Source: Glycomyces luteolus
Lineage (GTDB): Bacteria > Actinomycetota > Actinomycetes > Mycobacteriales > Micromonosporaceae
Reading direction: 5' to 3'
Length of the DNA stretch: 64,000 nt
NCBI RefSeq assembly: GCF_027622875.1
Contig: NZ_JAPZVP010000015.1
Span: 62,001 to 126,000 of the forward strand
Made by a program: the position numbers and the translations under genes
The notes under the pieces: generated by a model
The model's database searches: none
Seen by the model: only the letters and a program-made list of their open reading frames with translations
Told to the model about the DNA's origin: nothing
In this document: one piece after another, positions 43,146-53,889 of the stretch
How the letters are laid out: the number at the start of each line of letters is the position of its first letter
Position numbering within the stretch: the stretch's first letter is position 1

Positions 43146-44783
43146 TCAGGACTCCCGTACCGGTACGCGGATCCGGTGGTTCTCCGCGACCTGCTCGGCC
43201 TCCTCGTATCCGGCGTCCACGTGGCGGATGACGCCCATCGCCGGGTCGTTCGCGAGCACCCGGGCGAGCTTCTCGGCCGCGAGCGGCGTCCCGTCCGCGA
43301 CGGTCACCTGCCCGGCGTGGATGGAGCGGCCGATGCCGACGCCGCCGCCATGGTGGATCGACACCCAGCTCGCGCCCGAAGCGGTGTTGACGAGGGCGTT
43401 GAGCAGGGGCCAGTCCGCGATCGCGTCCGAGCCGTCCTTCATCCCCTCCGTCTCGCGGTAGGGGCTGGCGACCGAGCCGCAGTCGAGGTGGTCGCGGCCG
43501 ATCACGATGGGGGCCTTCAGGGTCCCGTCGGCGACCATCTCGTTGAAGCGCACTCCGGCGACGTCGCGCTCGCCGTGGCCGAGCCAGCAGATCCGGGCCG
43601 GGAGGCCCTGGAAGGCGACGCGTTCGCGGGCGAGCGAGATCCAGCGGTGCAGGCTGCGGTGCTCCGGGAACAGGTCGAGCACCGCCTGGTCGGTCGCGGC
43701 GATGTCGGCCGGATCGCCCGAGAGCGCGGCCCACCTGAAGGGGCCCTTGCCTTCGCAGAACAGCGGCCGGATGTAGGCGGGCACGAACCCGGGGAACGCG
43801 AAGGCCCGCTTGCAGCCGCCCAGGAACGCCTCGCTGCGGATCGAGTTGCCGTAGTCGAAGACCTCGGCGCCGGCGTCGAGGAAGCCGACCATGGCCGCCA
43901 CGTGGCAGGCCATCGATTCGCGGGCGCGGTCGGTGTAGCCGTCCGCGTCCTCCCTGGCGAGCTCGGCCGCTTCGGCGTAGTCGACCCCGGAGGGCACATA
44001 GGACAGCGGGTCGTGCGCGGAGGTCTGGTCGGTGACGACGTCGACCTCGACGCCGCGGCGGAGCAGTTCGGGGAAGACCTCGGCGGCGTTGCCGACCACG
44101 CCGATCGACTTGGCCTCGCCGCTCTGCTTGGCGGCCATGGCCTGCGCGATCGCGTCGCCGAGGTCGGCCGCGACCGTGTCGAGGTAGCGGGTCCGCACGC
44201 GCCGCTGGAGGCGCTCGGGGTCGACCTCGACGATCAGGCACACGCCGCCGTTCATCGTGACGGCCAGCGGCTGCGCCCCGCCCATGCCACCGCACCCGGC
44301 CGTGAGCGTGAGCGTCCCTTTGAGACTGCCATTGAAGCGTTTCTCGGCGACGGCGGCGAAGGTCTCGTAGGTGCCCTGCAGGATGCCCTGGGTGCCGATG
44401 TAGATCCACGAACCGGCCGTCATCTGGCCGTACATGGTCAGGCCGAGGGCTTCGAGGCGGCGGAACTCGGGCCAGCTGGCCCAGTCCGGCACCAGGTTCG
44501 AGTTCGCGATGAGCACGCGCGGCGCCCACTCGTGGGTGCGCATCACGCCGACGGCGCGGCCGCTCTGGACCAGCAGCGTCTCGTCCGCCTCCAGGGTGAG
44601 GAGCGTCCGCAGGATCGCCTTGAGGTCGTCGCGGCTGCGCGCGGCCTTGCCGGTGCCGCCGTAGACCACCAGGTCGTCGGGGCGCTCGGCCACCTCGGGA
44701 TCGAGGTTGTTCTGGAGCATCCGGTACGCCGCCTCCGCCTGCCAGGTCTTGCAGTGCAGGTCAGGCCCGTGTGGTGCGTGCAT
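43146..44783 (-). CDS. hutU: Urocanate hydratase
   Basis: 545 residues. NAD+-dependent second step of histidine breakdown. Family marks: [54 protein letters not shown], the active-site Cys region [19 protein letters not shown], and [21 protein letters not shown] 44783 has GGGAG 7 bases upstream. A GTG at 44801 overlapping the HPPD stop is the alternative start and lacks a ribosome site. Either way the gene follows HPPD at once. Confidence 0.97.
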   Translation of the reverse strand: MHAPHGPDLHCKTWQAEAAYRMLQNNLDPEVAERPDDLVVYGGTGKAARSRDDLKAILRTLLTLEADETLLVQSGRAVGVMRTHEWAPRVLIANSNLVPDWASWPEFRRLEALGLTMYGQMTAGSWIYIGTQGILQGTYETFAAVAEKRFNGSLKGTLTLTAGCGGMGGAQPLAVTMNGGVCLIVEVDPERLQRRVRTRYLDTVAADLGDAIAQAMAAKQSGEAKSIGVVGNAAEVFPELLRRGVEVDVVTDQTSAHDPLSYVPSGVDYAEAAELAREDADGYTDRARESMACHVAAMVGFLDAGAEVFDYGNSIRSEAFLGGCKRAFAFPGFVPAYIRPLFCEGKGPFRWAALSGDPADIAATDQAVLDLFPEHRSLHRWISLARERVAFQGLPARICWLGHGERDVAGVRFNEMVADGTLKAPIVIGRDHLDCGSVASPYRETEGMKDGSDAIADWPLLNALVNTASGASWVSIHHGGGVGIGRSIHAGQVTVADGTPLAAEKLARVLANDPAMGVIRHVDAGYEEAEQVAENHRIRVPVRES

Positions 44784-44797
44784 GTGTCCGCTCCCCG

Positions 44798-46112
<1,315 letters not shown>

Positions 46113-46598
46113 ATGACCAATGAAACGGGCATCGACGCTCTGGACGCGAGGCTCATCGAGCTGCTGGAAGCGGAGCCGCGGATCGGGGTCCTGGAGTGCT
46201 CGCGGCGGCTCGGCGTGGCGCGCGGGACCGTGCAGGCGCGGCTCGACAAGCTGACCGAGCGGGCGGTCGTGCGCGGCTTCGGGCCGCGGGTCGAGCCCGC
46301 GGCCCTCGGGTATCCGGTGACGGCCTTCGTGACACTGGAGCTGCGGCAGGCGGTCGGGCACGAGCACATGGCGCAGCGCCTCGCCAAGATCCCGGAAGTG
46401 CTTGAGGCGCATACGGTCACGGGCCAGGGGGACATGCTGTGCCGGATCGTGGCGCGCACGAACGCCGAGTTGCAGGGCGTGATCGACCGCGTCCTGGCGA
46501 GCGAAGGGGTCCAGCGGGCCACCACGGTGATCGCCCTGGCCGAGCAGATCCCGTACCGGACCCTCCCGCTCGTCAGGCAGGCCGCGGACCTCAGTTGA
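46113..46598 (+). CDS. Lrp/AsnC-family transcriptional regulator
   Basis: 161 residues. The winged helix (IDALDARLIELLEAEPRIGVLECSRRLGVARGTVQARLDKL in pattern) is followed by the RAM ligand-binding domain (VTAFVTLELRQ, VLEAHTVTGQGDMLCRIVARTNAEL). ATG 46113 fits the family's N-terminus. It is divergent from hppD and overlaps the end of fahA by 8 bases. Position makes it the likely local regulator, sensing an aromatic amino acid or pathway compound (inference). Confidence 0.9.
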   Translation: MTNETGIDALDARLIELLEAEPRIGVLECSRRLGVARGTVQARLDKLTERAVVRGFGPRVEPAALGYPVTAFVTLELRQAVGHEHMAQRLAKIPEVLEAHTVTGQGDMLCRIVARTNAELQGVIDRVLASEGVQRATTVIALAEQIPYRTLPLVRQAADLS

Positions 46599-47814
46599 GG
46601 GCGGGCAGGATCGTGCCGGTCACCTCGCCCAGGCCGATCTCGCCGCCGTTCGCGCCGCGCGCGGTCGCAGCGATGACGACCGTGTCGCCGTCCTCGAGGA
46701 ACGCGCGCGTCTCGCCTTCGCCGACCTCGACCGGGTCCCTGCCGCCCCAGGTCAGCTCCAGGAACGAGCCGCGCTGGCCGGGTTCGGGCCCGGAGACGGT
46801 GCCGGAGGCGTACAGGTCGCCGGTGCGCAGGGAAGCGCCGTTCACGGTCATGTGGGCGAGCATCTGCGCCGGGGTCCAGTACATGCCTCCGAACGGCGGC
46901 CGCGAGACCTCGGTCCCGTTCCAGCGCACGGACATCCGCAGGTCGTAGCCGAACCGCTCGGTCTCCCGCAGGTAGCCGAGCGGGACCGGTTCCTGCACGG
47001 GCGCGACGGTCTTGGCCCCGGCGAGCGCGTCGAGCGGGGTGACCCAGTGGCCGATCGAGGTGGCGAAGGACTTGCCGAGGAAGGGCCCGAGTGGCACGTA
47101 CTCCCAGGCCTGGATGTCGCGCGCGGACCAGTCGTTGACGAGGACCGCGCCGAACACGTGCTCGGCGAAGTCGTCGGGGCTCACCGGGGTGCCGAGTTCG
47201 GTGCCGACGCCGACGACGAAGCCGACCTCGGTCTCGATGTCGAGGCGCGCGCTCGGGCCGAACTCGATCGGCCCTTCCTTCGACTTGCGCTGGCCCCTGG
47301 GCCGGGTGATCGGGGTCCCGGAGGGCACGACGGTGCCGGCGCGGCCGTGGTAGCCGACCGGGAGGTGCTTCCAGTTGGGCAGCAACGGCTCCGAATCGGG
47401 GCGGAAGAGCCGTCCAAGGTTCGTGGCGTGCTCCTCGGAGGCGTAGAAGTCCACATAGTCCGCCACGCTGAACGGCAGGTGCATGCGGGCCTTGGCGACC
47501 GGGGTCAGGAGCGTCGCGGACTGGTCCTGGAAGCGGCGATCGCTCAGGAGCTCGGTGAGCTGGTGGCGCACGAGGCGCCACGCGGAGGGTCCCATGGCCA
47601 TGAAGCCGTTGAGGTCGTGCTCGTGGAACGCGGGCCGGATCCAGGGCAGGAAGAACGTGCCGGTGGCGAGGGCGCGCAGGTCGAGCACCTGGTCGCCGAT
47701 GCGGACGCCGATGCGCGCGGCAGGGTCCTTCGCGGTGGAGAAGACGCCGTACGGGAGGTGGTCGAGGCCGAAGGGGCCGTCGTCGGCGCCCTCGACCCAG
47801 CTGGTGTCGGTCAT
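46591..47814 (-). CDS. fahA: Fumarylacetoacetase
   Basis: 407 residues. Last step of tyrosine breakdown: fumarylacetoacetate to fumarate and acetoacetate. VGYHGRAGTVVPSGTPI, DIETEVGFVVG (metal Glu), VLVNDWSARDIQAWEYVPLGPFLGKSF in pattern (catalytic and metal residues) and RTGDLYASGTVSGPE are characteristic. ATG 47814 overlaps the stop of the upstream unknown gene (ATGA). Its end overlaps the convergent AsnC gene. Confidence 0.97.
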   Translation of the reverse strand: MTDTSWVEGADDGPFGLDHLPYGVFSTAKDPAARIGVRIGDQVLDLRALATGTFFLPWIRPAFHEHDLNGFMAMGPSAWRLVRHQLTELLSDRRFQDQSATLLTPVAKARMHLPFSVADYVDFYASEEHATNLGRLFRPDSEPLLPNWKHLPVGYHGRAGTVVPSGTPITRPRGQRKSKEGPIEFGPSARLDIETEVGFVVGVGTELGTPVSPDDFAEHVFGAVLVNDWSARDIQAWEYVPLGPFLGKSFATSIGHWVTPLDALAGAKTVAPVQEPVPLGYLRETERFGYDLRMSVRWNGTEVSRPPFGGMYWTPAQMLAHMTVNGASLRTGDLYASGTVSGPEPGQRGSFLELTWGGRDPVEVGEGETRAFLEDGDTVVIAATARGANGGEIGLGEVTGTILPALN

Positions 47815-48605
47815 GCGGCTTCCCCTCGGTGCAGGAGTTCCAGGTCGATGAGGTCGTTCAGCGGCTCGTCGACACTGCACGAGCCGAAGCCGGTCCACAG
47901 CGCGCGCGGGCGCGGCAGGACCCGGCGGGCGCGCTGGGCGAGGTCGCCGGCGTCGGTGGACGCCAAGGTGGCGGCGATGTCGTCGGTCAGGGCGCCGTCG
48001 GCGGCATCAGCAGTGGCGACCAAGACGTTCAGGAAGCCGTGGTGCTCGAATCCGGTGACGGGATCGCGGTGGCGCACGGCGTGGTGGAGGCCGGCGGTGA
48101 GCTTGAACTGGAGGCCGCGGAGGCGGCAGCCCGCGATCGCGGCGGCGAGGGTCTCGGGTGCCGGGAAGAACTCGGCGGCGATGCCCCCGGTGCGGAACTT
48201 CGGGGTGAAGGAGGTGACGCGCACGGCGTCGAGGGCGTCGTCGCCGAAGGGCAGCTCGGCGAAGACCGGCCTGCCCCACGAGGGCGCGTATTCGCCGAGG
48301 TGCTCGAGGGCGTGCCGGGACTCGTAGTGCACGACGGTGACCTGCGGCGAGAGGGCGGCGACGTCGTCGGCGACCTGCTCGAGATCGCCGTCGACGATGA
48401 CGCCGACGGCCAGTTCGCCCCGTCCGGGATCGAGCTCGGCGAGCTGCGACTGCGGCACCAGGAGCGGGCCGATCATGGCCTCGTACCAGGACTGGCGGTA
48501 CCCGCGGTGGGCGGGGACGGCCGCTTCCATGGGCGCGTTTCCTGGTGGGAAGAGCGCCGCGTCATCGATCAGGCCCCGCAGCATCGCGGGTATCGGTCCA
48601 ACCAT
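47811..48605 (-). CDS. Uncharacterised protein of the tyrosine-degradation cluster
   Basis: 264 residues, soluble, no domain recognised. Segments that look like enzyme motifs: DDAALFPPGNAPMEAAV near the N-terminus, TPKFRTGGIAAEFFPAPETL in the middle, and LQFKLTAGLHHAVR with HHGFLNVL nearby. The alternating strand/helix pattern (VGVIVDGDL, VTVVHYES, PVFAELP) hints at a barrel fold. It is translationally coupled to fahA and divergent from hmgA. The cluster lacks a recognisable maleylacetoacetate isomerase, so this gene is the obvious candidate for that or a helper role (inference). ATG 48605 was chosen over upstream in-frame codons, which sit in non-coding sequence. Confidence 0.75.
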   Translation of the reverse strand: MVGPIPAMLRGLIDDAALFPPGNAPMEAAVPAHRGYRQSWYEAMIGPLLVPQSQLAELDPGRGELAVGVIVDGDLEQVADDVAALSPQVTVVHYESRHALEHLGEYAPSWGRPVFAELPFGDDALDAVRVTSFTPKFRTGGIAAEFFPAPETLAAAIAGCRLRGLQFKLTAGLHHAVRHRDPVTGFEHHGFLNVLVATADAADGALTDDIAATLASTDAGDLAQRARRVLPRPRALWTGFGSCSVDEPLNDLIDLELLHRGEAA

Positions 48606-48722
48606 GCTGCCGAGCCTAGGCGGTTCCCGGAGTCCGGGTCCAGCGCTCCGCGCAGCTCGTGCGCGAATGGGCCCGGGCCGCGCGCGGGCGCGCGCGGACC
48701 ACTCGAAATCGAACGGCCGGAA

Positions 48723-48743
48723 GGTTATCCTCAGGGCATAACC
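48723..48743. promoter_or_regulatory. Candidate operator upstream of hmgA
   Basis: GGTTAT-N9-ATAACC, a perfect 6-bp inverted repeat 55 bases before the hmgA start, in the divergent gap between hmgA and the fahA operon. Spacing of half-sites is near one and a half helical turns. The binding protein is unknown; the Lrp/AsnC gene is a candidate. Confidence 0.45.
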
Positions 48744-48798
48744 GCCGCCCGAGCGGGCGTCACCCTCGCCCGCCGTGCGAACCGACAAAGGAGTCGAC

Positions 48799-49980
48799 GT
48801 GCCGTTCTACCGTTCCGTCGGGCAGATCCCCGACAAGCGACACACGCAGTTCCGCCAGGAAGACGGGAGCCTGTACTCCGAGGAGCTGATGGGCCAGGAG
48901 GGCTTCTCCTCCGATTCGTCGCTGCTCTATCACCGCTTCCGGCCGACCGCGATCTCCTCCAGCACCGAGCACCGGCCCGAGAAGGCCGAGCCGGTCGCGA
49001 ACCACCCCCTCAAGCCCCGCCACTTCCGCACCCACAAGCTCAACGGCGCGAGCGACGCCGTCTTCGGCCGCCACCACCTTTTGTCCAATGCGGACTGCCG
49101 CATCTCGTACGCGCTGGCCGACCAGCCTTCCCCCTTGTACCGCAACGCGATCGGCGACGAGTGCATCTACGTCGAATCCGGCGAGGCGCACGTCGAGACC
49201 TCGTTCGGCGCGATCGACATCGTCCAGGGCGACTACCTGATCATGCCGATGTCGACGATCTACCGGGTGATCCCCACCGGCACCGAGATGCTGCGGACCC
49301 TGGTCGTGGAGTCGACGGGCCACATCACGCCGCCGAAGCGCTATCTCTCGGTCCGAGGACAGTTCCTGGAGCACAGCCCGTACTGCGAGCGTGACCTCCG
49401 CAGCCCCGAGGAGCCCCTCCTCGTCGAAGGCGAGGACGTGGACGTCTACGTGCAGCACCGGGGCCGGGGCAGCGCGACCCTCTGGACGAAGTTCACCTAC
49501 GCCCACCACCCGTTCGACGTGGTCGGCTGGGACGGCTGCCTCTACCCCTGGGTGTTCTCGATCCACGACTTCGAGCCGATCACCGGCCGCATCCACCAGC
49601 CCCCGCCCGCGCACCAGGTCTTCCAGGGCCCGAACTTCGTCATCTGCAACTTCGTGCCGCGCAAGGTGGACTACCACCCGGACGCGATCCCGGTGCCCTA
49701 CAACCACCACAACGTCGACTCCGACGAGGTCATGTTCTACTGCGGCGGCAACTACGAGGCCCGGCGCGGCTCCGGGATCGAGCAGGGCTCCATCTCCCTG
49801 CACCCGTCCGGCTTCACCCACGGCCCGCAGCCGGGCGCGCCCGAGCGCTCCATCGGCGCCGACTACTTCGACGAACTCGCCGTCATGGTCGACACCTTCC
49901 GCCCCCTCGAACTCTGCGAACCGGCCCTCGACGTGGAGGACACCAACTACGCCTGGACCTGGAACCGCGACCCGGCCTGA
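48799..49980 (+). CDS. hmgA: Homogentisate 1,2-dioxygenase
   Basis: 393 residues, GTG start with AAAGGAG 5 bases upstream. Opens the ring of homogentisate to maleylacetoacetate. The iron ligands fit HHNVDSDEVMFYCGG (His, Glu) and HPSGFTHGPQPG (His). VHIVQGDYLIMP-type cupin strands (here AIDIVQGDYLIMPMSTIYRV) are present. It is somewhat shorter than the about 430-residue human/Pseudomonas form, as usual for the bacterial short branch. It is divergent from the unknown gene and fahA. Confidence 0.93.
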   Translation: MPFYRSVGQIPDKRHTQFRQEDGSLYSEELMGQEGFSSDSSLLYHRFRPTAISSSTEHRPEKAEPVANHPLKPRHFRTHKLNGASDAVFGRHHLLSNADCRISYALADQPSPLYRNAIGDECIYVESGEAHVETSFGAIDIVQGDYLIMPMSTIYRVIPTGTEMLRTLVVESTGHITPPKRYLSVRGQFLEHSPYCERDLRSPEEPLLVEGEDVDVYVQHRGRGSATLWTKFTYAHHPFDVVGWDGCLYPWVFSIHDFEPITGRIHQPPPAHQVFQGPNFVICNFVPRKVDYHPDAIPVPYNHHNVDSDEVMFYCGGNYEARRGSGIEQGSISLHPSGFTHGPQPGAPERSIGADYFDELAVMVDTFRPLELCEPALDVEDTNYAWTWNRDPA

Positions 49981-49987
49981 CCTTTGC

Positions 49988-50032
49988 GGCGGTCGGCTCC
50001 CTGTGCCCGGCGGGCTCAGCGAGCCGACCGCC
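49988..50032. terminator. Bidirectional hairpin after hmgA
   Basis: An 11-bp stem (GGCGGTCGGCT with AGCCGACCGCC) with a 23-base loop that can fold further, between hmgA and the convergent MFS pseudogene. Confidence 0.6.
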
Positions 50033-50039
50033 TGCGCGT

Positions 50040-50958
50040 TCAACGCTTCGGTTCGGGCCAGGGGACTCGCTTCGCGTAGTGCGCGCAGACGATCAGCGCC
50101 GAAAGTGCGGCGACGACGCCGCCGAGCGACATGATCGCCGCGGGCGAGGCGCGGTCGACGACGACGCCTCCGGCGAGTGCCCCGACGGCGATGGTGGCCT
50201 GGATCGACGTGGTGAACAGCACCGATGAGGCCTCAATGGACCGCGGAGCGGACTTGGCGAACCAGGTCTGGGAGCAGACCGGGACGCCGCCGTAGGCCAT
50301 CCCCCAGACCGCGAGGAGCGCGATCGCTCCGAAGAGGCCGTGGCCGAGGACGGGCAGCAGCAGCGTGCTCGGCGCGATCGCGGTCGCCACGGCCGCGAAC
50401 GTGGCCCGCGGATACCGGGACACGGTGGTTCGATCATCCCGGCCGCGCCGTAGACGAGCAGGACCGCGGTGACCGTGGCCGGACCCGCCGCCGTGACCTC
50501 TTCCAGGAACGGCGTCACGTACGTGTAAGCGCCGAAGTGGGCCGCCACGATAAGAAAGGTCAACGCCAGCGCGAATCGCGTGCCGGTGCCTCGCAGCATG
50601 TTCCCCAGCTCCGACATGCGCGTCGGCCGGTGGCCGCTGCCGCGAGGAAATTGGCCGCTGCCAGCAGCAGGATGAGGGCGCAGAGCATCGCGCGCCGGTC
50701 GAAGCGCGCCGTCGTGACGGTCACCAGCGGGGCGGCGACCGCTGCCAGGAGACCTGGCATGGTCATCATCAGCCCGGCCATGCCGTCGGTGATCGCGAAG
50801 CCGGCGCCGATCGAGGTCAGCAGGCCGATCGGCAGGATCTCGGTGGTGACGATGGCGAAGATGCCCGTCGTCACCGAGACCACCGCCAGCCATGGGGTGA
50901 GGCCCGGGCGGTTCGCCGGCTCGGTCGTCCTCGCGGGAGGCGGGGCGGTGGTGTGCAT
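50040..50958 (-). pseudogene. Broken MFS efflux transporter (frameshifts and internal deletion)
   Basis: Three pieces of one MFS protein lie in different frames. 50958 to about 50640 encodes helices 1-3 (TTEILPIGLLTSIGAGFAI, then LILLLAAANFLAAAA). About 50625 to 50430 encodes the loop and helix 7-8 region (FALALTFLIVAAHFGAYTYV). 50423 to 50040 encodes the last helices (GGVPVCSQTWFAKSAPRS). Helices 4-6 are missing. The first junction sits on a direct repeat, TGGCCGCTGCC at 50631-50641 and 50652-50662. The second frame change near 50430 needs only one lost base. A working drug/arabinose-type exporter cannot be made from this. Confidence 0.85.
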
Positions 50959-51043
50959 CGACGTGCGTCCTGTTCTGGCGGCTGGAAGTGCGTGCGTTCC
51001 AGCTCATCAGGCGGCGCAGCGGGATGCTGGCAGGATCACGACG

Positions 51044-51571
51044 TCAACCCTCGAGGCGCGCGGCCAGATCCTCGCTGTCGAGATCGGTGGCGGAGCGCCA
51101 CTCGGCGGCGTGGACCTCTTCGAGCTGCGGTGCGAGTTCGGGGTCGTCGCAGTCGAAGCGGTAGCGCACATCGAAATGCCAGTGGGCCTCTTCGCCTTTG
51201 CGCGGGTTGGCGGGGATGGGGTGGATGTCCACGTGGACGGGAACGGGGTCGGCGAGCTTCAGCGCCGAGGGTTCGATGCCGGTCTCTTCGACGGCTTCGC
51301 GCAAGGCGGCCAAGGGAAGTGATTCATCGGTGGGTTCGACGTGGCCTCCGGGTTGCAGCCAGCGGTCGAGGCTCTTGTGGTGGATGAGGAGCACCTCGCC
51401 CTTGGGATTGACGAGGATGGCCGAGGCTGTGACGTGGCCGGTCATGGTCGAGCGGTCGAACGCGTCCGGGCCGGTGAGGGCGAGGAGCGGTGCGACGACC
51501 TCGAAGTCCTCGGGCCAGCGCACGAGGTAGGCGGCAAGCTGGTCTCTGAGATGCGCGATCGTGATGGGCAC
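51044..51571 (-). CDS. Nudix hydrolase
   Basis: 175 residues from GTG 51571; an in-frame GTG at 51598 is the alternative start, neither with a clear ribosome site. The Nudix box is complete (GGHVEPTDESLPLAALREAVEETGI in pattern: G-x5-E-x7-REUxEE). VTASAILVNPKGEVLLIHHKSLDRW precedes it. The N-terminal helical part of about 45 residues is seen in several actinobacterial Nudix proteins. The substrate, a nucleoside diphosphate derivative, cannot be deduced. It stands alone after the MFS remnant. Confidence 0.85.
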   Translation of the reverse strand: MPITIAHLRDQLAAYLVRWPEDFEVVAPLLALTGPDAFDRSTMTGHVTASAILVNPKGEVLLIHHKSLDRWLQPGGHVEPTDESLPLAALREAVEETGIEPSALKLADPVPVHVDIHPIPANPRKGEEAHWHFDVRYRFDCDDPELAPQLEEVHAAEWRSATDLDSEDLAARLEG

Positions 51572-51612
51572 CGCCGTATTCTGCCAGCGCGGGAACACGG
51601 CGGCGCCGCTGC

Positions 51613-52557
51613 CTAGTCGACGGTGACGACGAGCTTGCCGATCGCGCCGCCGGACTCCATCGCCTCGTGCGCCTTCGCGAAGTCCTCGAGCGGGAACGTC
51701 TGGGAGACGTGGACCTTGAGGTTGCCGTCGTCGGCGAGGCGGGCGAGGGCCTCAAGGCCGACCTGGTCGGGTTCGACGAGCATGAAGTCGGTGCGGATGC
51801 CGCGCGCGACCGCCTCAGGGAACTCGGCGTCGCGCAGGGAGTAGTAGAGCTGGGCCAGCACGCCGCCATCGCGGATCACCGAGACCGAGCGCTCGGCGTA
51901 ATCGCCGGGGAGGGTGGTGAGGGCGACGTCGACACCCGAGACGACCTCGGCGAAATCGACCGTTCGGTAGTCGATCACCTCGTCGGCGCCGAGGCCGCGC
52001 ACGAAGTCGTGCTTGCCGGCGCTGGCGGTGGCGATAACTTGGGCGCCAAGGGACTTGGCGATCTGGACGGCGAGGTGGCCGATGCCTCCGGCGGCGGCGT
52101 GGATGAGCACGGTCTGGCCGGCCGCGAGCCCGGCGTGGTCCACCAGGGCCTGCCAGGCGGTGAGGCCGCACAGCGGGAGTCCGGCGGCCTCGATGTGGGA
52201 GAGGGCGGCGGGCTTGCGGGCGAACTGGCGGCTCGGGGCGGTCACGTATTCGGCGTGCGTCCCGGCCTGGTGCGGGAAGCGGGGCATCCCGAAGACCTCG
52301 TCGCCGGGTTTGAAGCGGGTGACGCCGATGCCGACCTTCTCGACGACGCCGGAGACGTCCCAGCCGAGGATGAACGGCGGCTGTCCGATGTAGAGACCGA
52401 TCTCGCGGGCGGCGGGGTCGACGGGGTTGACGCCCGCCGCACGGACCTTGACCTGGATCTCGCCGTAGTACGGTTCGGGCCGTTCGACCTCGGTCAGCGC
52501 CAGCACCTCGGGCCCGCCGAGGCGGGATTGAGTCACGGCGCGCATCATCTCGGGCAC
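51613..52557 (-). CDS. NADPH:quinone reductase-like oxidoreductase (zinc-free MDR family)
   Basis: 314 residues. N-terminal GroES-like fold (MRAVTQSRLGGPEVLALTEV, VRAAGVNPVD, GWDVSGVVEKVG) and Rossmann domain with the nucleotide motif LIHAAAGGIGHLAVQIAKSLGA near residue 150. No structural zinc Cys cluster. GTG 52557 has AAGGA 6 bases upstream; the in-frame ATGs 3-4 codons later are less well placed. Quinone or enone reduction is the usual activity. Confidence 0.9.
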   Translation of the reverse strand: MPEMMRAVTQSRLGGPEVLALTEVERPEPYYGEIQVKVRAAGVNPVDPAAREIGLYIGQPPFILGWDVSGVVEKVGIGVTRFKPGDEVFGMPRFPHQAGTHAEYVTAPSRQFARKPAALSHIEAAGLPLCGLTAWQALVDHAGLAAGQTVLIHAAAGGIGHLAVQIAKSLGAQVIATASAGKHDFVRGLGADEVIDYRTVDFAEVVSGVDVALTTLPGDYAERSVSVIRDGGVLAQLYYSLRDAEFPEAVARGIRTDFMLVEPDQVGLEALARLADDGNLKVHVSQTFPLEDFAKAHEAMESGGAIGKLVVTVD

Positions 52558-52653
52558 GGCGGGTCCTTGTCTCTCTGAGCACTGACGAGTAGGGCTCGAT
52601 TCTAGGTCGGGCGTAATCCGGGGGACCCGCCGACGGCGGGCCCCCGGGACTCG

Positions 52654-53859
52654 TCAGCGCTTGCGGCCGTAGGCGAGTCGCCGCAGCAGCGTCTCAGCGG
52701 GGCCGCGGTAGCCGCGGCGGTGCGCCAGGTAGGCGGCCCGCACGGACAGCGCCCAGACGGCGAGCGCGCAGGCCTGCGAGACCAGCAGCGGACTGCCGAC
52801 CCGCTCGTCCAGGCCGAGGAGGAACGGCGTGGCCAGGACCAGCCAGGCCACGGACTGGAGCAGGTAGCCGCTGAGCGACCGCTGCCCCAGGGCGCTCACG
52901 GCCGTCACGATGACCCCCGCGGGCCTGCGGGTGAGGACGTGGGCGAGGAGGCCGAAGACGGCCGCGTAGCCTATGCCGCCGAAGAAGCCCGAGGTCTCGT
53001 AGAGCAGCTTCATCGCGGCGGCAGTGCCTTCGTCGACGTGCAGGAATCCGCCGCTGAGCAGCGCCATCGGCAGACCCGCGGCGACCGCCACGGCGAGGCC
53101 GCCGAACGCGGTCCAGCGCAGGAGAGGCAAGTGCCGCTCGGGCTCCTCGAGGAAGCGGCGGCGGCCCGCCCACGCGCCGACCCAGACCATGAGGATCATC
53201 GGCAGCAGCGTCGCCGTGTGCACCGGCCACTCGGCGAGCCGCTCGCCCACCGACGCGAGGTAAGTGCCCGCTTCGACGGAGTTGAACGGCGACACGGGGA
53301 TCGCGGCGTCCCCCGCCTGGAACCCGGCCGCGAGCAGACCCGCGAGGACCAGGACGTAGAGCCCGCCGACGACGAGGTACCAGGGCGCGAAGCGGTGCAC
53401 CTTATCCGTGCGCTGGAGCAGCAGGAGCGTGAACGCGATGCCGATGAGTCCGTATGCGCCCAGGAAGTCCCCCGAGTACAGCAGGACGCCGTGCGCGATG
53501 CCGAAGACGAACAGCCAGGCGTTGCGGCGCAGGAGGACCCGCCGCACCTGGCCGGGCGTCGCTCCCGCCTCGGCCTGGCGGCGGGCGAGTTGGACGAGCC
53601 CGTAGCCGAACATGATCGCGAACAGCGGGAACGCCCTCGCGTGGATGAACTCGACCATGAAGAAGTTGTAGAAGCGCTCGAATCCGCGCGGGTCGGTCTC
53701 GACGCCGGGCGCGCTGGCGAGGAAGTAGCCCGCGCTGTTGGCGAGCGCGATGAACAGGAGCATCGCGCCGCGCGCGAGGTCGGGCGCGAGGGCCCTTTCG
53801 GTGGGGCGCACGGGGCCGCGGCGGATGCGCGGCTCGGCGAGGACGGCTGGCGCGGTCAT
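52654..53859 (-). CDS. DUF418-family membrane protein
   Basis: 401 residues, about ten membrane helices. The N-terminal part APDLARGAMLLFIALANSAGYFL and the C-terminal DUF418 region (ALGQRSLSGYLLQSVAWLVLA, AAYLAHRRGYRGPAETLLRRL in pattern) are typical of the YeiB-like group, related to acyltransferase-3 membrane proteins. Function unknown; a transport or O-acyl transfer role has been proposed for relatives. AAGGA precedes ATG 53859. It is divergent from a TetR gene, with a 37-base palindrome between, so it is the probable target of that repressor. Confidence 0.88.
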   Translation of the reverse strand: MTAPAVLAEPRIRRGPVRPTERALAPDLARGAMLLFIALANSAGYFLASAPGVETDPRGFERFYNFFMVEFIHARAFPLFAIMFGYGLVQLARRQAEAGATPGQVRRVLLRRNAWLFVFGIAHGVLLYSGDFLGAYGLIGIAFTLLLLQRTDKVHRFAPWYLVVGGLYVLVLAGLLAAGFQAGDAAIPVSPFNSVEAGTYLASVGERLAEWPVHTATLLPMILMVWVGAWAGRRRFLEEPERHLPLLRWTAFGGLAVAVAAGLPMALLSGGFLHVDEGTAAAMKLLYETSGFFGGIGYAAVFGLLAHVLTRRPAGVIVTAVSALGQRSLSGYLLQSVAWLVLATPFLLGLDERVGSPLLVSQACALAVWALSVRAAYLAHRRGYRGPAETLLRRLAYGRKR

Positions 53860-53889
53860 GTCGATCCTTCGGGGTTCGCGATCGGTTGA

